A DNA stretch of 64,000 nucleotides, from assembly GCF_042477335.2 (NCBI RefSeq), contig NC_091256.1:39400001-39464000 (forward strand), read 5' to 3'. This stretch comes from Ovis canadensis. Taxonomy: Eukaryota > Chordata > Mammalia > Artiodactyla > Bovidae. The position numbers and the translations under genes were made by a program. This document shows positions 1-11,783 of the stretch, piece after piece; the first letter of the stretch is position 1; each line of letters begins with the position of its first letter. The notes under the pieces were generated by a model. The model had not been told where the DNA came from. It made no database searches and worked only from the letters and a program-made list of their open reading frames with translations.

Positions 1-1254
1 ACTGAGGAACTGTCAAGTTGGCAGGTGGGTGCCTGAGTCTGTTGCTCAGAGTAGGTCTGGGTTAGAGATTCACGTGTGTGTCCTCTATCCAGAGGTGGCA
101 GTGGGAACTACGTGCCCAGAAAGGACAGCCCCGTTTGGACACCAGTTCTCCCACAGCCCAGTCAGATTTCTTTACCCCATTTCATATGTTTGCCAGGCCC
201 CCAGCTCTCAGATGCCCTTGGGTTTCCAGGTTTCCAGATTCACCTTTGTGTCAAGGGCTTCTTGGCCACTGGGAAGTCACACCAGCGAGTCTGTGCAGCT
301 CTGGTGCTGCGAGGTGTCTGACTCACGCTTGGAGCAGGATCACAGGGAAGAGTCACTCTTGCGGTCTTCTATACTTTAGAAAATGTATGATTATTTTATT
401 TGGGGGCAGATAGTTCATGCATGTGGTAAAAAACTTTTTTTCGACACACAGAAGTTTATCCAGCGAAAGTGTTTCCTCCTTACCGGAGGCCACTGTCACC
501 GGCGTCTGCGTGAACTCTGACAGTCTCCACATGACTGTGTGTGTCCTTTGGTCTACCCCATTGTCACCCAGTAATCGTACACACTTCTTTTGTACCCTAC
601 TTTTTTCACGTACCTATCATAGAAATCTTTTCATATTAGCATATAGATTTACCTTCTGCACATATTCACTGTATGAATGTCAGACTATTTCACCGTCCCA
701 GAAGATAAATATTTATATTGTTTCAGTCTTCTGCTTTTACCAAAAAAAGAGCTGTAGTGAATATTTTTGTGCATATGGCATTTTACTTAAACATAAACTC
801 AGTATTTTGGAGGCAGAAATTCCTAGAACTAGAATTGCTGAGTCAAAGGTCATTTGTATCTTACATCCTGATAGGTATTACAAAATTGCTTCTCACCCAG
901 GTTTTTATTTAAAGAAGAGTCTGAATAGTTGGGAGTCAAGTGGAATAATATCCTTTTCGTTTCTCAAGAATGATGGCACCATTCTTGACAACACCTCTTC
1001 GAGGAGCCAGCTACTGTGTTGTGTCTGTCTTTTGAGAACATACCTTTCTGTGACTGGGGCAGCGGGAAAAATGTTTATCTATCATGTTCTATAGCATTGA
1101 AATTGTATATAGTATTGAAAATTTTGAAAACTGAGCATTTGTTCCTAAGAGTATGTGCCCTGGAGGACTTGATATATTTTCTTTTCTCCCTGACTTTCTC
1201 AATCAGTTAGGATTACTTTAGGCTTTGTATAACAGAAAACTCAAAATAACAACA
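1..1254. other. Upstream non-coding DNA with old L1-like sequence
   Basis: No gene recognised. From about 420 to 950 the AT-rich text resembles an old L1 3' region, but too diverged to be sure. No structured RNA seen. Confidence 0.3.
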
Positions 1255-1265
1255 GCTCAAACAAT

Positions 1266-2001
1266 CAGTTCAGTTCAGTTCAGTCGCTCAGTCGTGTCCG
1301 ACTCTTTGCGACCCCATGAATCGCAGCATGCCAGGCCTCCCTGTCCATCACCAACTCCCGGAGTTCACTCAGACTCATGTCCATCGAGTCAGTGATGCCA
1401 TCCAGACATCTCATCCTCTGTCGTCCCCTTCTCCTCCTGCCCCCAATCCCTCCCAGCATCAGAGTCTTGTTCGCATGAGGTGGCCAAAGTACTGGAGTTT
1501 CAGCTTCAGCATAATTCCTTCCAAAGAAATCCCAGGGCTGATCTTCAGAATGGGTTGGATCTCCTTGCAGTCCAAGGGACTCTCAAGAGTCTTCTCCAAC
1601 ACCACAGTTTAAAAGCATCAATTCTTCGGCACTCAGCCTTCTTCACAGTCCAACTCTCACACCCATACATGACCACAGGAAAAACCATAGCCTTGACTAG
1701 ATGGACCTTAGTCTGCAAGGTAATGTCTCTGCTTTTGAATATGCTATCTAGGTTGGTCATAACTTTTCTTCCAAGGAGTAAGCGTCTTTTAATTTCATGG
1801 CTGCAATCACAATCTGCAGTGATTTTGGAGCCTCAAAAAATAAAGTCTGACACGGTTTCCACTGTTTCCCCATCTATTTCCCATGAAGTGATGGGACTGG
1901 ATGCCATGATCTTCGTTTTCTGAATGTTGAGCTTTAAGCCAACTTCTTCACTCTCCGCTTTTACTTTCATCAAGAGGCTTTTTAATTCCTCTTCACTTTC
2001 T
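1266..2001 (-). mobile_element. BovB LINE, 5'-truncated, with target-site duplication
   Basis: The minus strand carries the 3' part of BovB (RTE clade), including the reverse-transcriptase C-terminal stretch with VMYGCESWTVKKAE and [13 protein letters not shown]. It is flanked by a perfect 11-bp direct repeat, gctcaaacaat, at 1255-1265 and 2002-2012, so it is a complete insertion truncated at its 5' end. The short ORF is a remnant and not a host gene. Confidence 0.9.
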
Positions 2002-2012
2002 GCTCAAACAAT

Positions 2013-3044
2013 ATAGAAGTTTATTTTTCTGTTATACAAAGGAAGTTTGGGAGTAAGTAGTCCAGCGTTGGGCTGGTGGTTCTATGATGACTTCCATCTT
2101 TCCCCATCATCTCTGATTCCCATCCTCAAGATCACTTCATGGTCCAAAATGGCTACCAGAGTCCAGCCATCATGTCTGTGTCCCAGGAAGCATGAAAAAG
2201 AAGGGGAAGGGCAAAATGTGCAGCTTTCCAGCTGAGTCAGAGCTCTCTACATAGTCTTCACACACATACAAGACCAGTGTACCCTTGTGCAGGTTGTTCC
2301 CTGGACAAGGAAACCATTCATATCATCATCATCAGGGATTTGTATTTTTATTTCCAAGTGCTTTCTAGCAGATGGCAGTGAGGTGTCCTGTAACAAAAGC
2401 AGTATATTAGGTTCATTTTCTGACAGTATTTTGAGGAATGGATCTTTTCCTAATTCACACGAAGGTTCTGTCTGGATCACAGATGGCTCTGCCTCAAACA
2501 CACTTCCAGCTCTTTGTCAACACCTAATCACCCTGTCATACTGAAAGCCAAGAAATGTAGTGTTTAGCCGGGCTTCTCTGACTAAAATAAAAATTTCAGT
2601 GCTGAGAAGGAAGAGGAAAACATAGCTGGCAGTCTGCCACAATATCTCAGTCTGGGAGCACGTCTGCTGGAGAGCCAAATCACTAAGGGCAACTGGGGTG
2701 GAATGCTGGGTTTGAATAATCTCCTGCCCTGGCCACCCGTTTCTCACACAACCATGAAAGACTCACCTCCCAGGTATATTTCTGTCCCTTGATCCCCTTG
2801 GGATCTAATTCACAGAAGGGTCCTCTGAATTGCAAACACGATTTCTAAGTTAAAACTCCTGAGTCAGCTTCATCATGATGAAGTAACAATTTATAAAAGA
2901 GATAAGACAGGGACTCCTTTCAGTTAATACAGGAAGAGATTAAATGACTGACCTCCAAAGCTTGTACTCAACTCTTACACTGAACGTGGATGTAGATTAT
3001 TGTGGATCTTTGCTTATACCACGCACTTCCTCACTTTCATGTCT
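2013..3044. other. No gene or recognised repeat
   Basis: Non-coding sequence with short chance ORFs on both strands and no conserved protein similarity that I recognise. Confidence 0.4.
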
Positions 3045-3059
3045 TTGCACATGCTCTCT

Positions 3060-3250
3060 CTCTTTTTTTACTTGTGGATTTTTAAATGCCCAATGAATTT
3101 ATTTATTTATTTATCCTCACTGAGTCTTAGTTGCGGTACGCAGGATCTTGAGTTGTGGTATGTGGGATTTAGTTCCCTGACCAGGGAATGAACCTGGGCC
3201 CCCTGCATTAAAAACGCAGAGTCTTAGTCACTGGACCACCAGGGAAGTCC
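3060..3250 (-). mobile_element. CHR-type tRNA-derived SINE with target-site duplication
   Basis: Reverse-oriented artiodactyl CHR SINE: an A-rich tail read as (attt)n near 3097-3112 and the tRNA-related head ending accaccagggaagtcc at 3235-3250. A perfect 15-bp direct repeat, ttgcacatgctctct, flanks it at 3045-3059 and 3251-3265. The inner border near 3060-3095 is approximate. Confidence 0.8.
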
Positions 3251-3265
3251 TTGCACATGCTCTCT

Positions 3266-4884
3266 TTTCTCCCTGGGTATATCTCCATTCCGCCATTATT
3301 TTCTGTCTGGTAAACTCCTATTCATCCCTAAAAACCCTACTCAATGACCCCCCTACTCCATGAAACCTTTGTGGCAGGCTTACCACTCTTACCTTTGTAC
3401 ACTTCTCTTCCATCTGTGTAGATATTATTGTATCTGTCATTCGAGGGATGTCATTTGTTCATTTGTTTGTCCTTCTAGAGCATGAACTTCAGCAGGCACA
3501 AGACTGTGTCTTATTCCTTGTGCCTGCAAAGAAGCCAGCTCACCATCACAGGCAGTGTTTGCTAAACCGCCCTTTGATCCAAAAGCAAGTTTATACTCGC
3601 TTTTCCAAGGCACCAATCCAGCTCTTTTATTTTCTTTAAAGGAGCAAAATGACTTCTTGATACTTTGTACATTCCAATTGCAAACAGAGTTTTCTTTTGA
3701 ACTTTTAACATCAATCTCATAGTGAACTGTTTGTTTTAAAACTGGTGTTTCTGCCCCAGGCATAACAGAAATACTTTACATTCAGTAAAATTCTTAGCCC
3801 GAGTTTCCTTTTAACAATGCTAAAGAGAATTAAGCACAGCTTTTACTTGATCTCCTATATTTAAAATTGTCCTTTACAAGTCAAATCAAGAAAAACAAAA
3901 GAAAAGTGAAATAATAAATTGCTCTGTTTGTATCTTTTATGGGTAAAGATCACTATATTGCGCAGTTGACTGTTTCAGCTTGAACTAATTCCTGATTTTT
4001 TCCCCCAAGTTTCATAAGCACATGCTCAAACCTTCGATATAGAATTTGGGGACTTAAGTTGCATACAATCCCATTTCTTATCAGAGTAGTCAATTGTTGT
4101 TCAGATTTCCTTCTAAGTTCAACATCTTAGAACTAAATGACCACCATCTTCCAGTTATTGTGTCTTTAAAAATATCTGGCTGCTTTGCAACAAAAACTAC
4201 CTTTCCCGTTTGAGGCCAACTAATCATTTTTTAAGGAAGGGTACTGTGGCTCCAGGGGAAAAAAAATGTTTTCATTCTGAAAGGCTCCTCACTTCCCCAA
4301 TTCTTTCAACAAAGTATTTTGCCAGTATTCTGGAAAAGTGCATTACAAACAAAACAAAACAACAACCTAATTAGATTAAATATATTTTTGGAAGCTTTGG
4401 AGTAGATGAATTAACCTCCAATTTCAGATGCTAGCATAATAAAGCAGAGACTCTCATTTCACGTTGTATTATTTCTGAATTTTTCATAGTGTCTCCTAAA
4501 TATTGATGTTTTTATGTGGATAGAATATTTTCTACACCAGCAGGAGCTGACCACACAGATGAGATAAATATAGCTTTCCTTGGAAACAGGAAGCCTTAGT
4601 AAACAGAATTCTGCACCCTAATGTAACTTCTCAGAACAGAAAAGAAGAATGGGGCCTACCCTCCAGAGACATCTATTGCAAAACTCTAGTAGCCAAGATG
4701 TATATAACCTTGTACTTTCCTTAACCTTCAAGTTTGTCTTCGGTGAGAGGAGGCCAGTAGATGAACACGCCATGCACTCTCCTGCTCCCAGTCTGCTTAT
4801 GCAAGTCTTTGGCAGGGTCCTAGGCCTGTCATCTAACAGGGATAGGGACAAGGGTCCTCTGGGGTCTCTTGAGGCATGAAAATT
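3266..4884. other. AT-rich stretch without recognised features
   Basis: No gene, RNA or repeat family recognised. The AT content is high from about 3780 to 4600. Confidence 0.4.
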
Positions 4885-5290
4885 TCACATAGTGATAGGA
4901 GCATGCATTTGTGGAGCACCTGCTTTGATCCTGTGAAGTTGGCACTATCTTCACTTTACATACGAGACCACAGATGCTCCCTGGTGACTCAGTTGGTAAA
5001 GAATCCACCTGTAATGCAGGAGACCACCTGCAATATATAGGAGACCTGGGTTCGATCCCTGGATTGGGAAGATTCCTTGGAGAAGGAAATAGCAACCCCA
5101 CCAGTATTCTTGCTTGGGAAATCCTTTGGACAGAGGAGCCTGGTGGGCTATAGTCCATGACGAACCAAGAGTTGGACACGACTTTGCAACTAAACCACCA
5201 CCCCCACCACAGATGCTCAGGGCGATTTGGTAAGTTGGCCAAAGCCCTTCAATTGGTAAATGGCAGAGCTGGACTTTGAATTACTTGAAC
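4885..5290 (-). repeat. MIR-like element split by a Bov-tA insertion
   Basis: Left part 4885-4979 and right part 5206-5285 together read like a reverse MIR (ctttacatacgagaccacagatgctcag..., then tggcagagctggactttgaa). The SINE at 4980-5205 interrupts it, so the MIR is the older element. Confidence 0.6.
4980..5205 (+). mobile_element. Bov-tA SINE with 13-bp target-site duplication
   Basis: A ruminant tRNA-derived SINE: gtgactcagttggtaaagaa at its head, then gggttcgatccctgg and ccagtattcttgc. A perfect 13-bp direct repeat, accacagatgctc, lies at 4967-4979 and 5206-5218. Confidence 0.88.
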
Positions 5291-5291
5291 A

Positions 5292-5452
5292 AGGAAGCAC
5301 GCTGCTGCTGCTGCTGCTGCTGCTAAGTCACTTCAGTCGTGTCCGACTCTGTGCAACCCCACAGACGTCAGGCCACTAGGCTCCTCTGTCTCTGGGATTC
5401 TCCAGGCAAGAATACTGGAGTGGGTTGCCATTTCCTTCTCCAATGCATGCTA
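5292..5452 (-). mobile_element. Bov-A2 SINE (partial) with (CTG)n start
   Basis: Begins with eight gct triplets and continues aagtcacttcagtcgtgtcc and ccaggcaagaatactggag, the reverse-complement form of Bov-A2. Only one of the usual two monomers is present. Confidence 0.85.
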
Positions 5453-5989
5453 GAAGATCCCTTATTGTAAACTCCAAAATGTTCCATTTCTTAAAGGTAG
5501 TCCGAGTTGCTGTTGGAGGCAAGGGGATTCCCATGGAATGAAGGTTCTGCAAGAAAGCCAGGCTGGCTCCTCAAATGGGAACACTAAAGTAGGCCACTGG
5601 GCCTCCCCAAATTCGCAAGGTGTTTGCATTTTCCTTGATGTTATGGTGGGACTGGGCGACACTTTGTTCCTAGGGACCCAGTGACTAGGTCTGCCCTCTA
5701 ATGTCCCACCTTCTTCCAGGAATCAAGCTACTAGTGGCTGATTTCTGAGTCAGTAAGTCTTACTGAGTAAAGAAAGCTCGGGTTGGGGTGCCACAGTTGG
5801 GGGATGGCATATAGGCAATGGGGGGGCCTGCAACCATGGCCACCCCAGACTCCTTAGAGGGCATCCTGGGGGTGACTCCTCAGTGTACTGCTGAACTGAA
5901 TCAATGAAGTTGCCCAAGTCTTGCCCTTCAAGCCTTTCTTTTCTAGACCTGTCTATATACTGCACTCACTGGAAAGTACAATATAGTGC

Positions 5990-6434
5990 TTGAGTCCAAA
6001 GAAAAGCACCGTGCTAAAGTCTCTTATTATAGATCAGTTTTGCTTGTCTTTGTCCTCTATACAAACGGAGTCACGTAGTGAGTTCTCTTTTGTGTCTGGC
6101 ATCTTTGGCCCAGCGCTGTTTGTGGGACACATCCATGTCACTGTGTGTAATTATAGATTATTTGTTCCCCTTGTAGGGTGTTCCATCGTATCAGCAGACC
6201 ACTAACTGCAGTGGGAGGACATTTGGATTATTTCTAGTTTTGGCTTCTACACGTCAGACCTGGATCATGTGGCTATGAACATTCTAGGTTGTGATTTTTG
6301 GCAAACACGTGAACACGTGGACACATTTTGGTTGGATCTCTACTTAGGAGTGAACTGCTGAGTCATAGAGTTGGTATCTGCCCAGTTTTAGTAGATCCTG
6401 CTAAACAGTCTTCCAGAGTGACTGTACGAGTCTC
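5990..6434 (-). repeat. Old L1-like 3' fragment
   Basis: Contains the phrase set typical of reversed old L1 ends (acacatccatgtcactgtg, gaccactaactgcagtgg..., catgtggctatgaacattct, taggagtgaactgctgagtc). Diverged; borders approximate. Confidence 0.55.
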
Positions 6435-6443
6435 TTGTTACAT

Positions 6444-6714
6444 GTTTTTGTAGTGATTAACAATTTTTATTATTTATTTTTGTATATTTATTTGTCTGGC
6501 TGCATCAGGTCTTAGGTGCAGCACTCAGGATCCTTTGTTGCTGTGCACCAGTTCTTTAGTTGTGGGGTGTGGCTCCGGAACACATGGGCTCGGTAACTGT
6601 GGCTTAGTTGCTCCAAGGCATGTAGGATCTTAGTTCCACAACCAAGGATTGAACCTTTGTTTCCTGCATTGCAAGGTGGATTCTTAACCACTGGACCACC
6701 AGGGAATTCCCTCC
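6444..6714 (-). mobile_element. CHR-type SINE
   Basis: Reverse CHR element from the tttattttt-rich tail (about 6470) to aaccactggaccaccaggga (6688-6707). An 8-bp repeat, tgttacat, flanks it at 6436-6443 and 6715-6722. Confidence 0.75.
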
Positions 6715-7533
6715 TGTTACATTTTAATTCATCCTAGTTTCTCTCCTAGGACTGTTACCTCAGTTCCAATTTGGATGGGACCCTCCACCTGCCCTTCCAT
6801 CTTAAAGGTCAATGTCTTATCTGTGTCCAGTCGTCGGACTGAGGCCCATCAGCCAGAAGTGGGCCTGAAACCCCAAACCCCCCAGCTTCAAGTGTGTATT
6901 TGCACTGATTTGGAGAGGACAAAAGAAACAAAAGCTGGAGGCTGGGGGAAGATAGGAAAGACTCCTGCAAGGAAGGTGACTTGGTTGATATGGCAGCATT
7001 GCCCCAACTTCTTTCCAAGCCTTCTGGGGTCCCACTGCCCTCGAAGTTGCAGACTGTAAGAAGGAGAGGTTATGGAATTTCTCCTCACCAGGAAAAGAAA
7101 GTTGGTAAAACATGAGAGTTGGGCTGCTGAGACTTTCACTGGCCTGGCTGGGGGGCGGCAGGGTTCTCTGGAGCTGTCACGTTTAGTTCAAATTTCTGCT
7201 GGTATCTTGGACTCTGTGGATGTGGAGTCATGGTTCCACCCTTCCTCCATAACCAGGAGGGTACTTGGATCCAGCTTTCTGCATGGGACCAGTTTACCAG
7301 TCTGTGTACAGAGAGAGGCTCTGCAATGCTCACCTGTTACCTTCAAAATGATATTTTCTCTTTGCCTCTTGATTCTGTAGAAGGGTCATAGTCCCTCCTA
7401 CCTTGGTCAGACCCAAGTGTTTATTCAATAACTGTTGAGATTCCTGCATCTGCCAGAACTGGGCTCAGTGTTCACTGGGATACCTTGGGGAGCAAGACAG
7501 ACGGCCAGCCTTCTTTGAGTTTATAATCCAGTC

Positions 7534-7695
7534 TAGAGCAGGGGTTCTCAAAGTGTGGTCCATGGGCCATGAGCAGCAGCACTGCTTGGGAATTAGTTAG
7601 AAATATAGATTCTCTGCCCATACCGCAGATCCCTTGAATTGTTCAACAAGCTCCTCAGATGATCCAACACATACTGAAGTTGAATCACTGACCCG
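7534..7695 (+). repeat. MER5A-like hAT DNA transposon remnant
   Basis: Starts caggggttctcaaagtgtgg and runs through cactgcttgggaattagtta to the DNA-transposon end, matching the MER5A layout. Non-autonomous, no coding capacity. Confidence 0.65.
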
Positions 7696-7715
7696 CAGTG
7701 TGGGTTCTCCACTTT

Positions 7716-7905
7716 ATTGAAGGCAATTTCTCCCCCACGGAACATGTAGCAGTATCTGGAGACATGTAATGCCATCCCACACTGGGGAGGAGGTGGTATT
7801 ACTGGCTAGAGGCCAGGGATGCTGTTCCAAGGCACAGGCCTACTAACTAAGAATTATCTGGTCCAAAATGTCAGTTGTGCCAAGGTTAAGAAACCTTGCC
7901 CTAGG
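7716..7905 (+). repeat. MER20-like hAT DNA transposon remnant
   Basis: Contains tatctggagacatgtaatg, tagaggccagggatgctgtt and aagaattatctggtccaaaa, the core phrases of MER20. MER20 copies are known to act as placental-mammal regulatory elements at some genes; no such role is shown here. It lies 0.5 kb upstream of the candidate EPHX1 promoter. Confidence 0.65.
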
Positions 7906-8239
7906 CCAGTTACAATAGATGGCAGGAGTACAGTGGTTCTTTTCTCCTTTTCTTCTTTTCCCAGATGTGTTGCTCCCTGGCCACATGGCTTTGGGTGAGT
8001 TATGGCCACCCCTGGACTTAGTTTCCCCAGCTATGAAGTGAAGGGTCTGGGCTCAGGTTGCTGAGTTCCTCTTCAGCTTGGCTGTTCAATGGCTCCAAAC
8101 TAGCGAGACTGGCCGGCCCAGGGAAGTTGGACTGGTGCAGCCCTTCTCTTCCCCTGCAGGTGGGGCTTGGGGGATGGGGTGGGAAGCTGTGTCACTGCCT
8201 GGAGCCACCCCCTCCCCCAGTCTAGGCTGCGACAGCCAG

Positions 8240-8720
8240 AGTGCCGTTGGCCTTGGCTTTCCCGGTGAACAGTGCCTCTCCCCCTTGTGAGCGATGTTTC
8301 TTCAACCGGCCCCACCCCCAGAGAGCCCGCGCTGGGGAGGAGAGCTATCAGCTGGCTCCACGCCATCGCCTGCTTTGTACAAAGAGCTGGACAGGCAGAG
8401 TGGCGCCGTCTCTCCTGAGCCTCAGACTTCCACTTTCCTCATATTCTAAATAAAGCAGCAGCCCTGACTGGGGAGATCCGGAGGTCTGAGGGCAGCCTCA
8501 GCGCTCCGAGACCCTCCACGCCCCTGGCAGTGAGCGTCTGTCTAGGCTTTCACTCGCTGGCCTGGGAGAGTGCGGGCAGAGTTAAACCTAAGGATGGGGG
8601 GGCTGAACTCTGATTGGTCGGACTCATAGGCCCCGCCTCTTCTCGGAGTTCGCGGACCAACCACCTCCTTCCTTATGGACCCGCTGCTCCAGTGCGCGAG
8701 GAAGGGGAAGGTCTTGTTTA
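8240..8720 (+). promoter_or_regulatory. EPHX1: Candidate EPHX1 promoter and non-coding first exon
   Basis: A locally GC- and CpG-rich stretch about 3 kb upstream of the first coding exon. A TATA-like taaataaag lies at 8447-8455. About 25-30 bp further a possible untranslated exon could begin (near 8477) and run to a consensus-like donor, GGCA|gtgagc, at 8530. A GATA-type site in reverse (tatc, near 8345) and, further downstream, an inverted CCAAT box (attggtc near 8612), a GC box (ccccgcctc near 8631) and a second gaccaac element (near 8655) are visible. Liver EPHX1 transcription from a non-coding exon upstream of exon 2 is established in human; placing it here is inference. Confidence 0.45.
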
Positions 8721-10540
8721 TTATTATTTAATTTGGGGGGAAAAAATATTCTGACCTGAGAGAAGCTTCCCGTGCAGTCGTGGCTCGCCTGTGCTCTGAC
8801 TGGGACCCAAAGGGCAGGTATGAAGGCTTGAGGCTGGAAACGGATGCTGAGAGGAAATAAGATGGTGTGGGTAGGTCGGGGTGGCAGGAGCAACATACCC
8901 AGCGACAGCCCAGGAATGAATGCTTTGACGACAGATTCTAATCCTCGAAAGTGCGATGTGATTTGCGGCAAGTGCCTTGCCTGCCCTGGTTCTTACCTTA
9001 AGTGATAAAGAAAGTTCAGTGAAATTTGGTTCTTTAGTGGATGGATTTGCATGCGCCACGGTTTATCACATCCCTTGAAAACCCACCAGCAGACAGTCAA
9101 TGCCTGTTACACTGGGCTAGCCTAGAGCGCCTTGCTTCAGGTGCATTTAATACCTGCTAATAAATAAAGGGTAGTTAATAGGTGGCAAATTAACACGCTG
9201 CAGTGAAACTTGCTTTGTAATCTGAGATCAATAGCACTAAAGTACCTTCCTTGAACCAAGAACTAATACTCTCATTATCTTAATTAAGGTGCAAGAGAAA
9301 GGGCTTTAAACTTTCTCCTTGAATCTGTTACTTTGCCCTGGGCTCTGCCAGCATGGCCCATCATGGTGCCCCTTGTCCAGGTCCCCAGAGTTTAGATGCA
9401 GTGCCTGAATACTGATCATTTCAACACTCTAGCTCATGGTTCTGTTTGTTGTCGAAGTCCAAGGGAGATAACTCTCTGCACACATATCAGATCTGCTAGG
9501 TGGGTAGTACCCAGCAATTGTAAAAAGGCGGTGGAGGGTGAAGGTGGCACCTGCAGTCTCCTAACATGGAGCTGGGTGCAGTATTTCACAACTCTGTTTC
9601 CCTGGCTGCTTCCCAAGGAGCTGCTCAAAGGGTGAGGACTCAGAGTTCACATGGACAAGTGAAAGCCCTGGGATAATTCAACACAGAAAAGGGAAAGTAG
9701 GGCATTTATAACCCAGCGGAAAGTGACAAGCGTGCTCTTGACCTCTCTGTGCTGAAGTCAGGTAAGGAAGATGATGTGTATCATTCACTTGGGAGATTAA
9801 AGTTAACCCCCTTGTTCATCATGACTGCAGCTCCCATCCTGCAACATCTTATTTGCATCCACTGTATATGTTGATTGCACACATATTGGCAAAATGCCTT
9901 TCTTTGCCAGACGTTATGCTGGGCACTGTGGTCAGGGCAAGGACTAGGATAGACACAGTTCTTGTCTTCCCAGCTCCAGACTCTTACGTTATGACCCACC
10001 TGGCCAGTGAACCACATCTGTCTCTTCCTACTGCCAAGGGCAGCTCTGCTCTCTGCCTTCCGTCTTTTCCCACATGCTCCCCAGCACCTCAAAGTCCCTG
10101 CCTTCGAATAACACAAAGACTAGCAGCTGGCTCTTCTCAAAGGGGAGGGGTTTCCCTGGCAGAGACAGAGCATCTCTTTGTGGGAAGTGGGAGAAGCCTG
10201 TGCATGTTTTCTTGGCAGAGCAAACCGCAGGGCCTTGGCAAGCCCCCAGCAGTGGATAGAGGGCACACTGGGGTGGGTTTGGTAGCGGCATCCTTCCCGT
10301 GCCCCAGGTTTCCAGGGGGCAGTTGGGCTGGGCCTGGGAGGTGGCTCTGCAAAGGTCTCTGGCCTGAGGATGGAACCCATATTCACACACACTTCTCTGA
10401 CTGTGAACCTTCAGGGGAAGGGGGGTTACTTCCTTGGAAACGTGCAAAACAAATAGCTAGATGATAATGCCGAGCCATTGTCGGCCTGATACTGGTTTAC
10501 AGGAACTAAGCTCTTCTTTTTTACCCTTTTGCGAAAAAAG
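8721..10540. other. EPHX1 intron 1 (inferred), unremarkable
   Basis: No exon or repeat family recognised. Part of the first intron if the promoter call at 8240-8720 is right. Confidence 0.35.
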
Positions 10541-10549
10541 TAGGGGAGT

Positions 10550-10802
10550 CAGACAAATGATTAAAACATCTGAGTTTATATGAAATGTAATAAGCAAGTC
10601 TGTAGACAGAAGGTAGATTAGTGGCTGCTTGGGGCCAGGGTGGTGTGGGGGACTAGTGCCGGTAATAGTTAAAGGGTACAGGGTTCCTTTTTGTAGTGAT
10701 GAAAATTTTCTCGAATTGTGAATATGGTTGTATGTATCTGTGAATATACTGAAAACCACTGGATTACATGGTATGTGAATTAAATCTCAATAAAACTGTT
10801 GA
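10550..10802 (+). repeat. L1 3' end
   Basis: Includes gtgaatatactgaaaaccac and ttaaatctcaataaaactgt, the usual end of old mammalian L1 elements, in + orientation. Confidence 0.7.
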
Positions 10803-11248
10803 CAACCAGCTGAGATATATGCCCACATTTGGGCCACCGAACACTCCCCTCAACCCCGGATGCACTTAACCTCCCAGCTCTTCAGACCTCCCCACTTGCC
10901 CTGTATGTACACCCTGAGGAGAGGCCCCTCTCAGGGAGAGACAGCAAAGGGCAAGCGTGACTCTATCTTCTCTCCTGAGCCTGCCGCTCAGAGATGTCCC
11001 TGCTACTCCTGTGGGGGAGGGATGTCACAACAGTGGAGAGAAGCTTCTCAGAAATGTCTGGAGGAAGAGACCCCCTCAGAGAACCATGAGGCCTCAGACA
11101 TGCAGAGCCCACCATCCAAGGCTATGCAGAAGCCAACCCAGCTTCATCTTTTCTAAATCTGATTAATGAATTCCATAGCTTGGTAGGATTATGGTGATTT
11201 TTGTGGCTTTCTCAATTGTTTTCCAATTTTTCCATACTATGCTTAAGT

Positions 11249-11457
11249 TGGGCTTCCCTGGTGGCTCACCAGTAAAGAATCCGCCCGCCAGTCCAAGAGA
11301 TGTAGGTTTGATCCCTGAGTCAGGAAGATCCCCTGGAGAAGGAAAAGGCAACCCTCTCCAGTATTCTTGTCTGGAAAATCCCATGGACAGAGGGGCCTGG
11401 CGGGCTGCAGTCCATGGGGTGGCAGGAATTGGACAGGACTTAGCAACTAAACAACAA
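11249..11457 (+). mobile_element. Bov-tA SINE
   Basis: Starts gggcttccctggtggctcac, has gtttgatccctgagtcagga and ends near acttagcaactaaacaac. It lies 140 bp upstream of the first EPHX1 coding exon. Confidence 0.88.
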
Positions 11458-11595
11458 ATGCTGATGTTATTTTTCATGTCAAAAGTACACAAAATCGAGG
11501 GTTGGGTGGGAAAGAAGTCAGGATTCTGGCGTTTCCAGCCAGAGGTCAAGGGCCGTCTGGCAGACTCTGTTGTTGATGGGCTGTTGCTTTTGCAG

Positions 11596-11783
11596 GAGTC
11601 ATGTGGCTGGAAATACTCCTCGCCTCAGTGCTGGGCTTTGTCATCTACTGGTTCGTCTCCAAGGACAAGGAGGAGACTTTGCCCCTTGAAGATGGATGGT
11701 GGGGGCCTGGGGTGAGGCCCACAGCTGGGGAGGATAAGAGCATCCGCCCATTCAAGGTGGAAACATCAGATGAGGAGATCAAC
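11596..11783 (+). CDS. EPHX1: EPHX1 first coding exon (residues 1-61)
   Basis: The acceptor is ttttgcag, then five untranslated bases and ATG at 11601; the donor is AAC|gtaaga in phase 0. It encodes the membrane anchor starting MWLEILLASV and the conserved ETLPLEDGWWGPG segment that leads into the epoxide-hydrolase N-terminal domain. Length (61 codons) equals the human exon. Confidence 0.97.

Noticed and set aside
417..1094. A 225-codon open frame on the + strand
   Set aside because: AT-rich, low-complexity residue use and no recognisable domain; it overlaps old L1-like text.
1545..1760. A 71-codon ORF with reverse-transcriptase-like residues
   Set aside because: It is the 3' remnant of a BovB LINE and not a host gene; annotated as a mobile element.
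9853..10464. A 203-codon + strand ORF
   Set aside because: No similarity recognised; it lies in the inferred first intron of EPHX1 and has overlapping ORFs on the other strand, typical of GC-rich non-coding DNA.
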